A DNA stretch of 64,000 bases, taken from contig NZ_AMZB01000135.1 in the NCBI RefSeq assembly GCF_000313755.1, positions 1-64,000 of the forward strand. Reading direction: 5' to 3'. This DNA comes from Pseudomonas nitroreducens TX1. Lineage in GTDB: Bacteria > Pseudomonadota > Gammaproteobacteria > Pseudomonadales > Pseudomonadaceae. The translations under genes were made by a program, and so were the position numbers. The notes below the pieces were generated by a model, which was given only the letters and a program-made list of their open reading frames with translations, did no database searches and was not told the DNA's origin. Shown one piece after another: positions 1 through 8,706 of the stretch (the stretch's first letter is position 1; each line of letters begins with the position of its first letter).

Positions 1-47
1 GGGATTCTCGCGCCGGTTCCGGAGCGCTTCATTTCATTCCGAACCGC

Positions 48-707
48 TTACGGCTTGAAGTTCGCGGCGTCGCGCGCCCAGCCGTCGAGTACCGGTTTCA
101 GGTCGGTGAGATTCAGATGAGTGCTGGTGTTCTCCAGCGTCTTGCCCGCACCCTTGCGCACAACCTTGGCGACCGGTTTGCTGGTCGCCCCATCCAGCGC
201 CTCGAATTCGACGTAGACCTCAGTGTCCTGGTCCCGGGTACCCATGGCCGTGGTCGTGGCTGCCACCACCAGGGCGATCGGGATCACTTCGTAAGCCTTC
301 AGACCCTCGGTGGAAATGTTCACGCCCGTGATAGCGGTGCGCAGCACCAGCGTGTCGCGATCAGCCTGCTGGACGATGCGGTAGCGGCTGCCCAATTGCA
401 GCTCCACCTGTTTCTTCAGGTAGTCGGGGATCTCGTCGAGCGTCTTTTGATCGATATTCTCGTTCGGCTTGGGCGGCGGGTAGTAAACCGGCCGCTCGAC
501 CAAGACCGAGCTGTAGTTCTGCAGCTTCAGGTTCGGGTCGACCCAGCGCAGCACCGGTTGGCCGCTGGGGGAGGTGGCGGGCTTGAGTTGCGAGTAGTCG
601 CCGAGGAAGCCCGAGTACTGCGAGGTGTCCGGTTTCTGGCTGGAGCAGCCGGCCAGCGCCAGGGCACCGGCGAGGAGCAGCGTGGGTACTACGTAGCGTC
701 GCGTCAT
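48..707 (-). CDS. DUF3313-type outer-membrane-like lipoprotein
   Basis: A 219-residue protein with a lipoprotein signal peptide: hydrophobic stretch at about residues 6-19 ending in the lipobox LAGC, so Cys21 should be lipidated. The remainder looks like DUF3313, a periplasm-facing lipoprotein family of unknown function common in Pseudomonas: a proline-rich stretch near residue 75, then a mixed alpha/beta domain. The ATG is preceded by AAGGATG at good spacing. It stands alone, with a 670-base gene-poor region on its upstream side. Family assignment is from overall recognition; the molecular role is unknown. Confidence 0.75.
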   Translation of the reverse strand: MTRRYVVPTLLLAGALALAGCSSQKPDTSQYSGFLGDYSQLKPATSPSGQPVLRWVDPNLKLQNYSSVLVERPVYYPPPKPNENIDQKTLDEIPDYLKKQVELQLGSRYRIVQQADRDTLVLRTAITGVNISTEGLKAYEVIPIALVVAATTTAMGTRDQDTEVYVEFEALDGATSKPVAKVVRKGAGKTLENTSTHLNLTDLKPVLDGWARDAANFKP

Positions 708-1380
708 GGAGCATCCTTATTCAAAGTTTCACCGCATTGTGCTTTCACCACATTGAACAACCCATTGCTAACCCGGCTGTCGCGGCGGCGGCAGGGTAGC
801 CGCATGCTGGCTCGAAGCCGGTCGAACTTCACTGATGTCAGTCAATTGGGGCCTTGTGGAAACGACCTACAATCACCCACCGATTCTCGTCGGGCGATTT
901 GCCCGATTGACGGTCAGCCACCACCTCCACAATGAAGAGCGGAGTCGAGCGACTGATCCACAGCGCCCGCGCTCCAGCCAGCCTTGCCGCCGATGGGCCC
1001 TTTGCTCGCCCACGGCCATCCCCCGACGGTCCACAACGTGACCGTACATCCGGAAACAGAAAGCCGCCGTCATCGCGCCGCGGCTTCTTCTCCGATGGAT
1101 ACACGCCATTGATGGCCGATTTGAACCAAGCCTAGACGGCTTTGAAGAGCGCTGCGTGACAGGCGTTGAGGAACCTGTGTCATGCAGAAAATCAAGGTTC
1201 CTGTGACCTGGAATCGAGGTTTCAGATGCCTTTTTCCATGCCGATTGTGCATGGGGTAGGCGTTTCCGGCATTAGACGGGAAATGAGTGGGTGGGAATCA
1301 TGCGCCCCTTTTTTCGCTGGCCGTCGGCATCCCGATGGTTCGGCGACCCCGACTTCCACAAGAATCAAGGGTGACTCACT
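708..1380. other. 673-base gap between the lipoprotein gene and gltP, no convincing gene
   Basis: Short reading frames here lack ribosome sites and look like shadows. Two small hairpins are visible: TCGGGC 890-895 with GCCCGA 901-906, and AGGAACC 1169-1175 with GGTTCCT 1196-1202 on a 20-base loop. The second lies about 180 bases before gltP and could be a regulator site or leader structure. The gap should contain divergent promoters for the two flanking genes, but I cannot place them with confidence. Confidence 0.5.
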
Positions 1381-2730
1381 ATGGGCAAAGCCAAGCTCAG
1401 CCTCGCCTGGCAGATCCTCATCGGCCTGGTACTCGGAATCGCACTGGGCGCCGCGCTCAATCATTTCAGCGCGGAAAAGGCCTGGTGGATCAGCAACATC
1501 CTCCAGCCGGCGGGCGATATCTTCATCCGCCTGATCAAGATGATCGTCGTACCGATCGTGATCTCCTCGCTCATCGTCGGCATCGCCGGCATGGGTGACG
1601 CGAAGAAACTCGGCCGCATCGGCCTGAAGACCATCATCTACTTCGAAATCATCACCACGGTCGCCATCGTGGTCGGCCTGCTGCTGGCGAACCTGTTCCA
1701 GCCCGGCGCCGGCATCGATATGAGCACCCTGGGCACTGTGGATATCTCCCAGTACGCGCAGACCGCCAAGGAAGTCGAACACCATCACGCTTTCATCGAG
1801 ACCATCCTCAACCTGATCCCGTCGAACATCTTCGCGGCCATGGCCCGTGGCGAGATGCTGCCGATCATCTTCTTCTCGGTGATGTTCGGCCTGGGGCTGT
1901 CCTCGCTGCCGGCGCCGACCCGCGAGCCGCTGGTGAAGATGTTCCAGGGCGTGGCAGAGGCCATGTTCCGCGTCACCCACATGATCATGCGCTACGCCCC
2001 CATCGGCGTGTTCGCGCTGATCGCCGTAACGGTCGCCAACTTCGGCTTCGCCTCGCTGCTGCCGCTGGCCAAGCTGGTGGTGCTGGTGTACTTCGCCATC
2101 GCCTTCTTCGCCTTCATGGTGCTGGGCCTGGCCGCACGCCTGTTCGGCTTCTCGATCATCAAGCTGATGCGCATCTTCAAGGATGAACTGGTCCTGGCAT
2201 ACTCCACCGCCAGTTCCGAGACCGTGCTGCCGCGCATCATCGAGAAGATGGAAGCCTACGGCGCGCCCAAGGCGGTGAGCAGCTTCGTGGTGCCCACCGG
2301 CTACTCCTTCAACCTCGATGGCTCGACTCTGTACCAGAGCATCGCGGCGATCTTCATCGCCCAGCTCTACGGCATCGACCTGTCCATCGGCCAGCAACTA
2401 ATGCTGGTGCTGACCCTGATGGTCACCTCCAAGGGCATCGCCGGCGTGCCGGGGGTTTCCTTCGTGGTGCTGCTGGCGACCCTGGGCAGCGTGGGCATTC
2501 CGCTGGAAGGCCTGGCGTTCATCGCCGGTGTCGACCGCATCATGGACATGGCGCGCACCGCGCTGAACGTGATCGGCAACGCCCTGGCGGTGCTGGTGAT
2601 CTCCAAGTGGGAAGGCGTTTACGACGCGCAGAAAGGCGCCCGCTACTGGCAGGCCATGCAGAACGGCCGCATCGAAGCCTTCCTCGAAGGCGAGAGCGCC
2701 GACGGCAAGGAAAGCCCCGCCGCTCACTGA
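1381..2730 (+). CDS. gltP: Proton/glutamate-aspartate symporter, DAACS family
   Basis: A 449-residue inner-membrane dicarboxylate/amino-acid:cation symporter. It has about eight membrane segments and the re-entrant loop signatures of the family: a serine-rich STASSETVLP near residue 280, PTGYSFNLDG near 305, and the C-terminal substrate-binding helix with DRIMDMARTALNV near 385. Length fits GltP (about 440). The ATG follows AAGGGTG with a 6-base gap. An intrinsic terminator follows directly, so it is probably monocistronic. GltP would import glutamate or aspartate with protons; C4-dicarboxylates (DctA-like) are the main alternative, but the sequence looks closer to GltP. Confidence 0.88.
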   Translation: MGKAKLSLAWQILIGLVLGIALGAALNHFSAEKAWWISNILQPAGDIFIRLIKMIVVPIVISSLIVGIAGMGDAKKLGRIGLKTIIYFEIITTVAIVVGLLLANLFQPGAGIDMSTLGTVDISQYAQTAKEVEHHHAFIETILNLIPSNIFAAMARGEMLPIIFFSVMFGLGLSSLPAPTREPLVKMFQGVAEAMFRVTHMIMRYAPIGVFALIAVTVANFGFASLLPLAKLVVLVYFAIAFFAFMVLGLAARLFGFSIIKLMRIFKDELVLAYSTASSETVLPRIIEKMEAYGAPKAVSSFVVPTGYSFNLDGSTLYQSIAAIFIAQLYGIDLSIGQQLMLVLTLMVTSKGIAGVPGVSFVVLLATLGSVGIPLEGLAFIAGVDRIMDMARTALNVIGNALAVLVISKWEGVYDAQKGARYWQAMQNGRIEAFLEGESADGKESPAAH

Positions 2731-2748
2731 CCCGCAAGGGTTATCCAC

Positions 2749-2780
2749 AAGGCCCCGGCAGCGTCCGGGGCCTTGTCGTT
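2749..2780 (+). terminator. Intrinsic terminator after gltP
   Basis: Perfect 10-bp stem AAGGCCCCGG / CCGGGGCCTT (2749-2758 / 2765-2774) with a 6-base loop, followed by GTCGTTT. It overlaps by one base with a DnaA-box-like nonamer TTATCCACA at 2741-2749. Confidence 0.8.
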
Positions 2781-2838
2781 TATGGCGCCGGAGGGGCTCG
2801 TGCCGCTATCATCCGGGCCATTCCAAGGGGGACTCTTC

Positions 2839-4068
2839 ATGCTCAACGGCCTGTGGCTGGGCTTTTTCATCGTCGCGGCGGTCACCGCGCTTTCCCGCTG
2901 GCTGCTGGGTGGCGAGGCCAGCGTATTCGCCGCCATGGTGGAAAGCCTCTTCGCCATGGCCAAGCTGTCGGTAGAAGTCATGGTGCTGCTGTTCGGCACC
3001 CTGACCCTGTGGCTGGGCTTCCTGCGCATCGCCGAGAAGGCCGGCCTGGTGGAAAAGCTGGCCGTGCTGCTCGGCCCGCTGTTCCGCCGCCTGATGCCGG
3101 AGGTGCCCCGCGGCCATCCGGCCATTGGCCTGATCACCCTGAACTTCGCCGCTAACGGCCTGGGCCTGGACAACGCCGCCACGCCCATCGGTCTGAAGGC
3201 CATGAAGGCGCTGCAGGAACTCAACCCCAGCAGCACCACGGCGAGCAACGCGCAGATCCTCTTCCTGGTGCTCAACGCCTCGTCGCTGACCCTGTTGCCG
3301 GTGACCATCTTCATGTACCGCGCCCAGCAGGGCGCGGTGGACCCGACCCTGGTATTCCTGCCGATCCTGCTGGCCACCAGCGCCTCCACCCTGGTGGGGC
3401 TGCTCAGCGTGGCGGTCATGCAGCGGCTGCGCCTGTGGGACCCGGTGGTGCTGGCCTACCTGATTCCCGGCGCGCTGGCGCTGGGCGGCTTCATGGCGCT
3501 GCTGGCGGGGCTCTCCGCCACCGCGCTGGCGCAACTGTCTTCGCTGCTGGGCAACCTGACGCTGTTCGGCATCATCCTGCTGTTCCTGATAGTCGGCTGG
3601 CTGAAGAAGGTGCCGGTCTACGAAACCTTCGTTGAAGGCGCGAAGGAAGGCTTCGACGTCGCCAAGAGCCTGCTGCCCTACCTGGTGGCGATGCTCTGCG
3701 CCGTTGGCGTGCTGCGTGCTTCCGGTGCACTGGAGATGGCGCTGGACGGCATCCGCTGGGTGGTTGAAGGCGTCGGCTGGGATACCCGCTTCGTCGATGC
3801 GCTGCCCACTGCGCTGGTCAAGCCGTTCTCCGGCAGCGCCGCACGCGCGATGCTGCTGGAAACCATGCAGTCCTACGGCGTGGACAGCTTCCCGGCCCTG
3901 GTGGCCGCCACGGTGCAGGGCAGCACCGAAACCACCTTCTACGTGCTTGCCGTGTACTTTGGCGCCGTCGGTATCCAGCGGGCCCGTCACGCGGTGGGCT
4001 GCGCGCTGGTGGCGGACCTGGCCGGCGTGCTGGCTTCCATCGGCGTCTGCTACTGGTTCTTTGCCTGA
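2839..4068 (+). CDS. Nucleoside-recognition (GATE/spore-maturation-like) membrane protein
   Basis: A 409-residue polytopic membrane protein resembling fused SpmA/SpmB-type nucleoside-recognition (GATE) domains. Two homologous halves are visible: N-terminal, with the conserved NFAANGLGLDNAATPIGLKAM segment near residue 110, and C-terminal, with the AVLRASGALE and VQGSTETTFYVLAVYFG segments. A longer frame begins at 2773, but the ATG at 2839 has a strong AAGGGGGA site and begins at the hydrophobic start typical of the family. The transported or sensed ligand is unknown. Its 3' end overlaps the convergent lipoprotein gene by 19 bases. Confidence 0.78.
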   Translation: MLNGLWLGFFIVAAVTALSRWLLGGEASVFAAMVESLFAMAKLSVEVMVLLFGTLTLWLGFLRIAEKAGLVEKLAVLLGPLFRRLMPEVPRGHPAIGLITLNFAANGLGLDNAATPIGLKAMKALQELNPSSTTASNAQILFLVLNASSLTLLPVTIFMYRAQQGAVDPTLVFLPILLATSASTLVGLLSVAVMQRLRLWDPVVLAYLIPGALALGGFMALLAGLSATALAQLSSLLGNLTLFGIILLFLIVGWLKKVPVYETFVEGAKEGFDVAKSLLPYLVAMLCAVGVLRASGALEMALDGIRWVVEGVGWDTRFVDALPTALVKPFSGSAARAMLLETMQSYGVDSFPALVAATVQGSTETTFYVLAVYFGAVGIQRARHAVGCALVADLAGVLASIGVCYWFFA

Positions 4069-4709
4069 AGGGCGTGATGGCTCGTCCGGTGTGCCGCCTG
4101 TGCCTGGAACAGCAGCCATTCGCGCTGGATCACGCTGTAGGGCACGAACACGCTCAGGCGTGACATGCCGGCCAGTTCCGGGCGGTTCGCCGGCGGCCTG
4201 AACCCTGCCTGGAATCCGATATTGATTCCCAGCACGCTGCCATCGCTGCCGATCAGCGGCCCGCCGGACATTCCCTTGGCAATGGCCGCGTCGTGCACGC
4301 CGTAGCGTTCGCCACTGGTCGAGCCGTCATCGACGAAGGGCACCGGCCAGACCTTGCCCATGCTGCTCATCGGGATCAACAGCGAACTGCTGCCCAGCGC
4401 AGTGACAGCTTCACCCGCGCGGAACTCACGCCATCGCGGCAGTTCGCCATCGGACTTGTGGGCAATGAACAGCAGGTCGCAGCCAGTGCTGCAGCGATAG
4501 GCCTGGTTGCGCAGGAAAGGCGTATGGGCGGCGGTCACCGCGTAGTCCGCATTCCATTGCACCGCGGAAGCTACGATAAAGCCTGGAATCGGCGGGCCGG
4601 AAAGCACCGAGAAATAGCGGTCGGTCAGGCGACCATCGGTTTCCGGCGAAACCCAGCCGTTGCAGCCGGCCAGTAAAAACAGCAATAGCATTCCCCACAC
4701 TTTGTTCAT
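4050..4709 (-). CDS. Trypsin-like serine protease lipoprotein
   Basis: A 219-residue predicted lipoprotein (lipobox LAGC, Cys16) carrying a small trypsin-fold domain. Candidate triad: His62 in VTAAH, Asp78 in CDLLFI and Ser148 in KGMSGGP; the GxSGGP context is diagnostic of S1-type peptidases. Two cysteines (73 and 77) bracket the Asp loop. A GGGAG site precedes the ATG. It converges on the previous gene with a 19-base overlap and is read away from a very AT-rich region. Substrate unknown. I do not recall it at this position in P. aeruginosa, so it may be an accessory insertion. Confidence 0.72.
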   Translation of the reverse strand: MNKVWGMLLLFLLAGCNGWVSPETDGRLTDRYFSVLSGPPIPGFIVASAVQWNADYAVTAAHTPFLRNQAYRCSTGCDLLFIAHKSDGELPRWREFRAGEAVTALGSSSLLIPMSSMGKVWPVPFVDDGSTSGERYGVHDAAIAKGMSGGPLIGSDGSVLGINIGFQAGFRPPANRPELAGMSRLSVFVPYSVIQREWLLFQAQAAHRTSHHALQAKNQ

Positions 4710-5136
4710 CTGAAAGCTCTCCCTTTTTTGTGGGAAAAGCTAACTTCTACTCAGGGAATTTTCTTATATAAAAATAAGATTGTTACTCGCGGTATTTCTT
4801 TAGGAGTTATCTCGAATAATGAAGGTTTCCTACAGATTTTTATGTAGGAAGTTGGCTTTGTAATGAGGCAAATAGTTTCTCAATAGATTTATCCGAATTT
4901 TAAAAACTGAGAAGTTGTTCGAATAAACATGGAATCCGACGAACGGCATCGAAGCTTTCGCCAAGCTTTCAATTCCATAAAATATGGGCCTTTCAGCCAT
5001 TTTCCGATTGTCGAACCGAGGCTTTTACACATAGGGTTACAAATAATTCGCTCATCCAGGCCTGCCGGGCGCGGATGAGGAACATTTGATTTTCCCTCAG
5101 GGAAATCCCCCCTGTGGCAGCCAGAGTGATGTTCTT
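4710..5136. promoter_or_regulatory. AT-rich divergent regulatory region before citA
   Basis: A 427-base gap whose left 280 bases are strikingly AT-rich for this genome (for example TATATAAAAATAAG near 4765). It contains a perfect hairpin TTCCTACA / TGTAGGAA (4827-4834 / 4843-4850) and a wider inverted pair TTCTCA / TGAGAA. It must carry the promoters of the protease lipoprotein (leftward) and citA (rightward). Such AT-rich DNA is a typical target for MvaT/H-NS-type silencers; that is inference. Confidence 0.55.
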
Positions 5137-6426
5137 ATGGCCTCGAACAATTCCAAAGCCAAAGCCGTCTTCCGCGTGGTGAGTGGCAACTTTCTCGAGA
5201 TGTATGACTTCATGGTGTATGGCTTCTATGCCACCGCCATTGCCAAGACCTTCTTCCCGGGCGATGACCCCTTCGCCTCCCTGATGCTGTCGCTGGCGAC
5301 CTTCGGCGCCGGCTTCCTGATGCGCCCGCTCGGCGCGATCTTCCTCGGCGCCTATATCGACCGCCATGGCCGCCGTCAGGGGCTGATCATCACCCTCGGC
5401 CTGATGGCCGTCGGTACCCTGCTGATCGCCTTCGTGCCGGGATATACCACGATGGGTGTGGCGGCGCCGCTACTGGTGCTGTTCGGTCGGCTGCTGCAAG
5501 GCTTCTCGGCTGGCGTGGAACTTGGGGGCGTGTCGGTCTATCTCGCGGAGATTGCTCCACCCGGCAAGCGCGGCTTCTTCGTCAGCTGGCAGTCGGCGAG
5601 CCAACAGGTGGCGGTGGTGTTCGCCGGCCTGCTGGGCGTGATCCTCAACCACTGGCTGAGCCCCCAGGACATGGGCGAATGGGGCTGGCGCGTGCCGTTC
5701 TTCGTCGGCTGCCTGATCGTCCCGGCCCTGTTCATCATCCGCCGTTCGCTGGAGGAAACCGCCGAGTTCCAAAAGCGCAAGCATCACCCGAGCCTGGGCG
5801 AAGTGCTGCGTTCCATCGGCCAGAACTTCGGCCTGGTGCTGGCCGGGACCGCCATGGTGGTGATGACCACGGTATCCTTCTACCTGATTACCGCCTACAC
5901 CCCGACCTTCGGCAGGAACGAGCTGCACCTGTCGGACTTCGACAGCCTGCTGGTCACCATGTGTGTAGGCCTGTCCAACTTCATCTGGCTGCCGCTGATG
6001 GGCGCGGTGTCCGACCGGGTGGGGCGCAAGCCGCTGCTGCTGGCCGCCACGGTGCTGGCGCTGGTGACCGCCTATCCGATGCTGTCCTGGCTGGTCGCTG
6101 AACCGAGCTTCGCCCGCTTGCTGGAGGTCGAATTGTGGCTGTCCTTCCTCTATGGCAGCTACAACGGCGCCATGGTCGTGGCGCTCACCGAAGTCATGCC
6201 CGCGGATGTGCGCACCACCGGCTTCTCGCTGGCCTACAGCCTGGCGACCGCGACCTTTGGCGGCTTCACCCCGGCGGTCTGCACCTGGCTGATCCACGCC
6301 CTGGACAACAAGGCGGCACCGGGCATCTGGCTCAGTGGCGCGGCGGCCCTTGGCCTGCTCGCCACCCTGGCGCTGTTCCGCAAGGGCGCCCGCATACGCG
6401 CCGGGGCCTTGGGCGCCAGCGCCTGA
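5137..6426 (+). CDS. citA: MFS citrate/tricarballylate:proton symporter
   Basis: A 429-residue major facilitator with 12 membrane segments, of the metabolite:H+ symporter (CitA/ShiA/KgtP) group. Hallmarks: [19 protein letters not shown] at the N-terminus, DRHGRRQ after TM2, the [12 protein letters not shown] segment in TM4 and DRVGRKP in the second half. I start at ATG 5137 rather than the upstream in-frame start at 5086, because 5137 begins directly before the conserved N-terminus; its ribosome site is weak. Citrate uptake is inferred from similarity and from the order gltP...citA-GNAT-M16, remembered from P. aeruginosa. Confidence 0.8.
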   Translation: MASNNSKAKAVFRVVSGNFLEMYDFMVYGFYATAIAKTFFPGDDPFASLMLSLATFGAGFLMRPLGAIFLGAYIDRHGRRQGLIITLGLMAVGTLLIAFVPGYTTMGVAAPLLVLFGRLLQGFSAGVELGGVSVYLAEIAPPGKRGFFVSWQSASQQVAVVFAGLLGVILNHWLSPQDMGEWGWRVPFFVGCLIVPALFIIRRSLEETAEFQKRKHHPSLGEVLRSIGQNFGLVLAGTAMVVMTTVSFYLITAYTPTFGRNELHLSDFDSLLVTMCVGLSNFIWLPLMGAVSDRVGRKPLLLAATVLALVTAYPMLSWLVAEPSFARLLEVELWLSFLYGSYNGAMVVALTEVMPADVRTTGFSLAYSLATATFGGFTPAVCTWLIHALDNKAAPGIWLSGAAALGLLATLALFRKGARIRAGALGASA

Positions 6427-6550
6427 GGCCAGCTGCGACCTTCTGCCTCAGCATGGTTCCGGGCGGCATTGACTTGAGTCAGGCTCGCCCGGCATCCGCA
6501 GGAGAAGGATAGGGTCATCCCAATCCCTCTTCGCCAGCGGAGACCGCGTC

Positions 6551-7102
6551 ATGATCACCCACACTACAGCCGAGCTCGCAGCCCTCGGGGCTGTTGGCGC
6601 CGATCACTGGATAGAAACCCTCGAAGACGGCAGCCATGTGCTAATCCGCCCGTTGCGCGCCGAAGACCGCGAGCGCGAGCGCCTGTTCCTCGAGCGCCTG
6701 TCGCCCATGACCCGCAAATTCCGCTTCCATGGCGAAGTGAAGATCGACGATCGCCTGCTCGATCGGCTGATGGACGTCGACTACCAGACCACCATGGCTT
6801 TCATCGCCCTGACCCATGTGGACGGTGAGTTGCGCGAAGTTGGCATCAGCCGTTACGCCGCTGTGGATAACCAGCAGTGCGAATGTGCGGTGACCATCGC
6901 CGATGAATTCAAGCAACTGGGTTTGGATGTCGCGCTGATGCGCCATCTGATCGACGTGGCCAAGCGCAATGGCTTCCACCAGATGTACTCCATCGACTCA
7001 TCCATGGACCGCGACATGCGCGACATGGCGCGCGAGCTGGGTTTCCGCGCCCAGATCGACCCGGACGACTCCTGCCAGGTCATTCGCCGCCTCGCACTCT
7101 GA
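6551..7102 (+). CDS. GNAT family N-acetyltransferase
   Basis: A 183-residue single-domain acetyltransferase. The N-terminal segment reads LEDGSHVLIRPLRAEDRERERLF, a usual GNAT start; the acetyl-CoA loop would be around residues 118-128 (EFKQLGLDVALMRHLID), followed by the usual helix and the C-terminal strand ARELGFRAQID. The ATG is preceded by CGGAGA. It converges on the M16 peptidase gene across a strong shared hairpin. Such proteins acetylate small amines or protein lysines; the substrate is unknown. Confidence 0.78.
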   Translation: MITHTTAELAALGAVGADHWIETLEDGSHVLIRPLRAEDRERERLFLERLSPMTRKFRFHGEVKIDDRLLDRLMDVDYQTTMAFIALTHVDGELREVGISRYAAVDNQQCECAVTIADEFKQLGLDVALMRHLIDVAKRNGFHQMYSIDSSMDRDMRDMARELGFRAQIDPDDSCQVIRRLAL

Positions 7103-7110
7103 AGCCTGAA

Positions 7111-7141
7111 GGCGCCGACGGGGTTCAGCCCCGTCGGCGCC
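7111..7141. terminator. Shared hairpin between convergent GNAT and M16 genes
   Basis: Perfect 13-bp inverted repeat GGCGCCGACGGGG / CCCCGTCGGCGCC with a 5-base loop. There is no T-run, but the position between convergent stops and the perfect stem suggest a bidirectional 3' structure. It also encodes the last arginine/glycine residues of the M16 protein. Confidence 0.6.
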
Positions 7142-8498
7142 ACAGCGCCAGCGCCAGCAGCCCCACCAGCAACAGCGCGCCCAGGCCCGCCAGCGGATAG
7201 ACCATGTCGTCATCCAGCAGTGGTTTCTCGATGCGCAGGTAACCTTCATCCTTGAACAGTTGCTTCGCCACGTCGTTGGCGTGGGCCAGGCTGACCTTCG
7301 CCAGGCGCTTGTCCTCGTCGGGGAACCTGCCGTCGTCGAAGTCCGCCAGCGCGCCCCAGTAGTAATCCGCCAGTGTCGAATTACCCGGTGTGCTCCAGGC
7401 CAGTTGTGCGCGCGCCACGCGCTGGATGCGGGCGAAGCGCTGCGGGTCGAGGCCGTCGTGACGGATCTTCTCCACCAGCTCCCCCAGGGCCTTTTGTGCC
7501 ACCTCTTGCTCGTCCCGCTCGACATTCGCGTTGAGGCTGAGGAAGCCCTGGTTGGCCCACGCGGTTCGTTCGCTCCAGGGGCCGTAGGACAACTCGCGGC
7601 GCACGCGCAGCTCGGTATAGAGGGCATCGTTCAGGTAGGCCTGAAGCAGGTCCAGCGTGGCGCCATCGGCCTGTTCCGGCTCCGGGAAGATCCAGTGCAG
7701 CACTGCGCTTTCGCCGAACAACCCAGTGATCAGGCTGCGCTGGCGTTCGGCGCTGTTCTTCATCTGCGGCAGATCGCGGCGTTCCGGCGTGTCGTGGTCC
7801 ACCAGGGCGCCATAGGTGCGGCTCAGGTAGACCGGCAGGCGCGGGTCCAGGTCGCCGACGATGATCAGGGTCATGTTGCCGGGGACGTACCAATCCTTGC
7901 GCAACTGTTCCAGCTGCGCCTGGGTGAGGTTATCCACAGGTGCGCGCTCATCGCAGGCGAGCCCCAGCTCCACAGCCAGTTGTTCCTGGCCGGCACGGCT
8001 GACGTTCTGGTGGTCCAGCCAGCGCTGCAGGTGCGAATAGTGGCCGCCGTCCTCGCGCACCAGCACCTGCTTGGCGGAGTCGATCTTGCGCTGGTCGAGC
8101 TGGGTGCGGGTGATGATCTCCAGCAGCAGGTCCAGCACCTGGCGCTGGGTGGCGGCGGGGGACTCGACCACGAAGGCGGTGTCGCCCTCGCTGGTGAAGG
8201 CGTTCCATTGGCCGCCCAGGGCCTGCATGCGTGCTTCCAGGTCAGCCTCGTCGCCGCCGTCCAGGCCGCTGAAGAACAAGTGTTCCATCAAATGCGGAAG
8301 CTGGCGCTCGCGGCAGCTGAAATCGCTGAAGCCGACGCCGACTATCAGCCGGATCGACACGTGGCCTTTCTCGCGGGTTGGCTTGAACAGAACGCCCATG
8401 CCGTTTTCCAGCTGATAGGCCTCGACCGTCTGCCGTTGGTCGGCATGGGACAAGGCGCTGAGCAGCAGGGAGAGCAGGGGGACGAACAACCAACGCAT
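7125..8498 (-). CDS. M16 family zinc metallopeptidase, membrane-anchored
   Basis: A 457-residue pitrilysin/processing-peptidase-like protein. Signal peptide at about residues 1-19; inverted zinc motif HLMEH at 69-73 and a third ligand Glu149, exactly 76 residues on, so it should be catalytically competent. The second M16 domain spans about 170-380. The C-terminus has one membrane helix (about 433-452) ending in Arg residues, so the domain is tethered in the inner membrane facing the periplasm. The longer frame at 8519 begins with TTG; ATG 8498 begins the signal peptide. Substrate unknown. Confidence 0.82.
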   Translation of the reverse strand: MRWLFVPLLSLLLSALSHADQRQTVEAYQLENGMGVLFKPTREKGHVSIRLIVGVGFSDFSCRERQLPHLMEHLFFSGLDGGDEADLEARMQALGGQWNAFTSEGDTAFVVESPAATQRQVLDLLLEIITRTQLDQRKIDSAKQVLVREDGGHYSHLQRWLDHQNVSRAGQEQLAVELGLACDERAPVDNLTQAQLEQLRKDWYVPGNMTLIIVGDLDPRLPVYLSRTYGALVDHDTPERRDLPQMKNSAERQRSLITGLFGESAVLHWIFPEPEQADGATLDLLQAYLNDALYTELRVRRELSYGPWSERTAWANQGFLSLNANVERDEQEVAQKALGELVEKIRHDGLDPQRFARIQRVARAQLAWSTPGNSTLADYYWGALADFDDGRFPDEDKRLAKVSLAHANDVAKQLFKDEGYLRIEKPLLDDDMVYPLAGLGALLLVGLLALALWRRRG

Positions 8499-8706
8499 GA
8501 GCGGTGTGCCTGAACGCAAAGCCGTGAGGATAGCGGATTGACCGGCCCGAACCCACCACGTTCAACCTTTGTCGGGGGGCGACGTCGACGCTGGGCCCTG
8601 TCCCGAAGGATCACGGTGGCTATCGGACCGCGCCACTGCGCTCAGATCATCTACCCTGACTGATGGACCTGTCGTTCGCTCCAGCCCGGGGCGATCTGGA
8701 GGCTAC

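Noticed and set aside
835-1252. Small ORFs in the gap before gltP
   Set aside because: No ribosome sites, arginine/proline-rich composition and several overlapping frames; consistent with chance.
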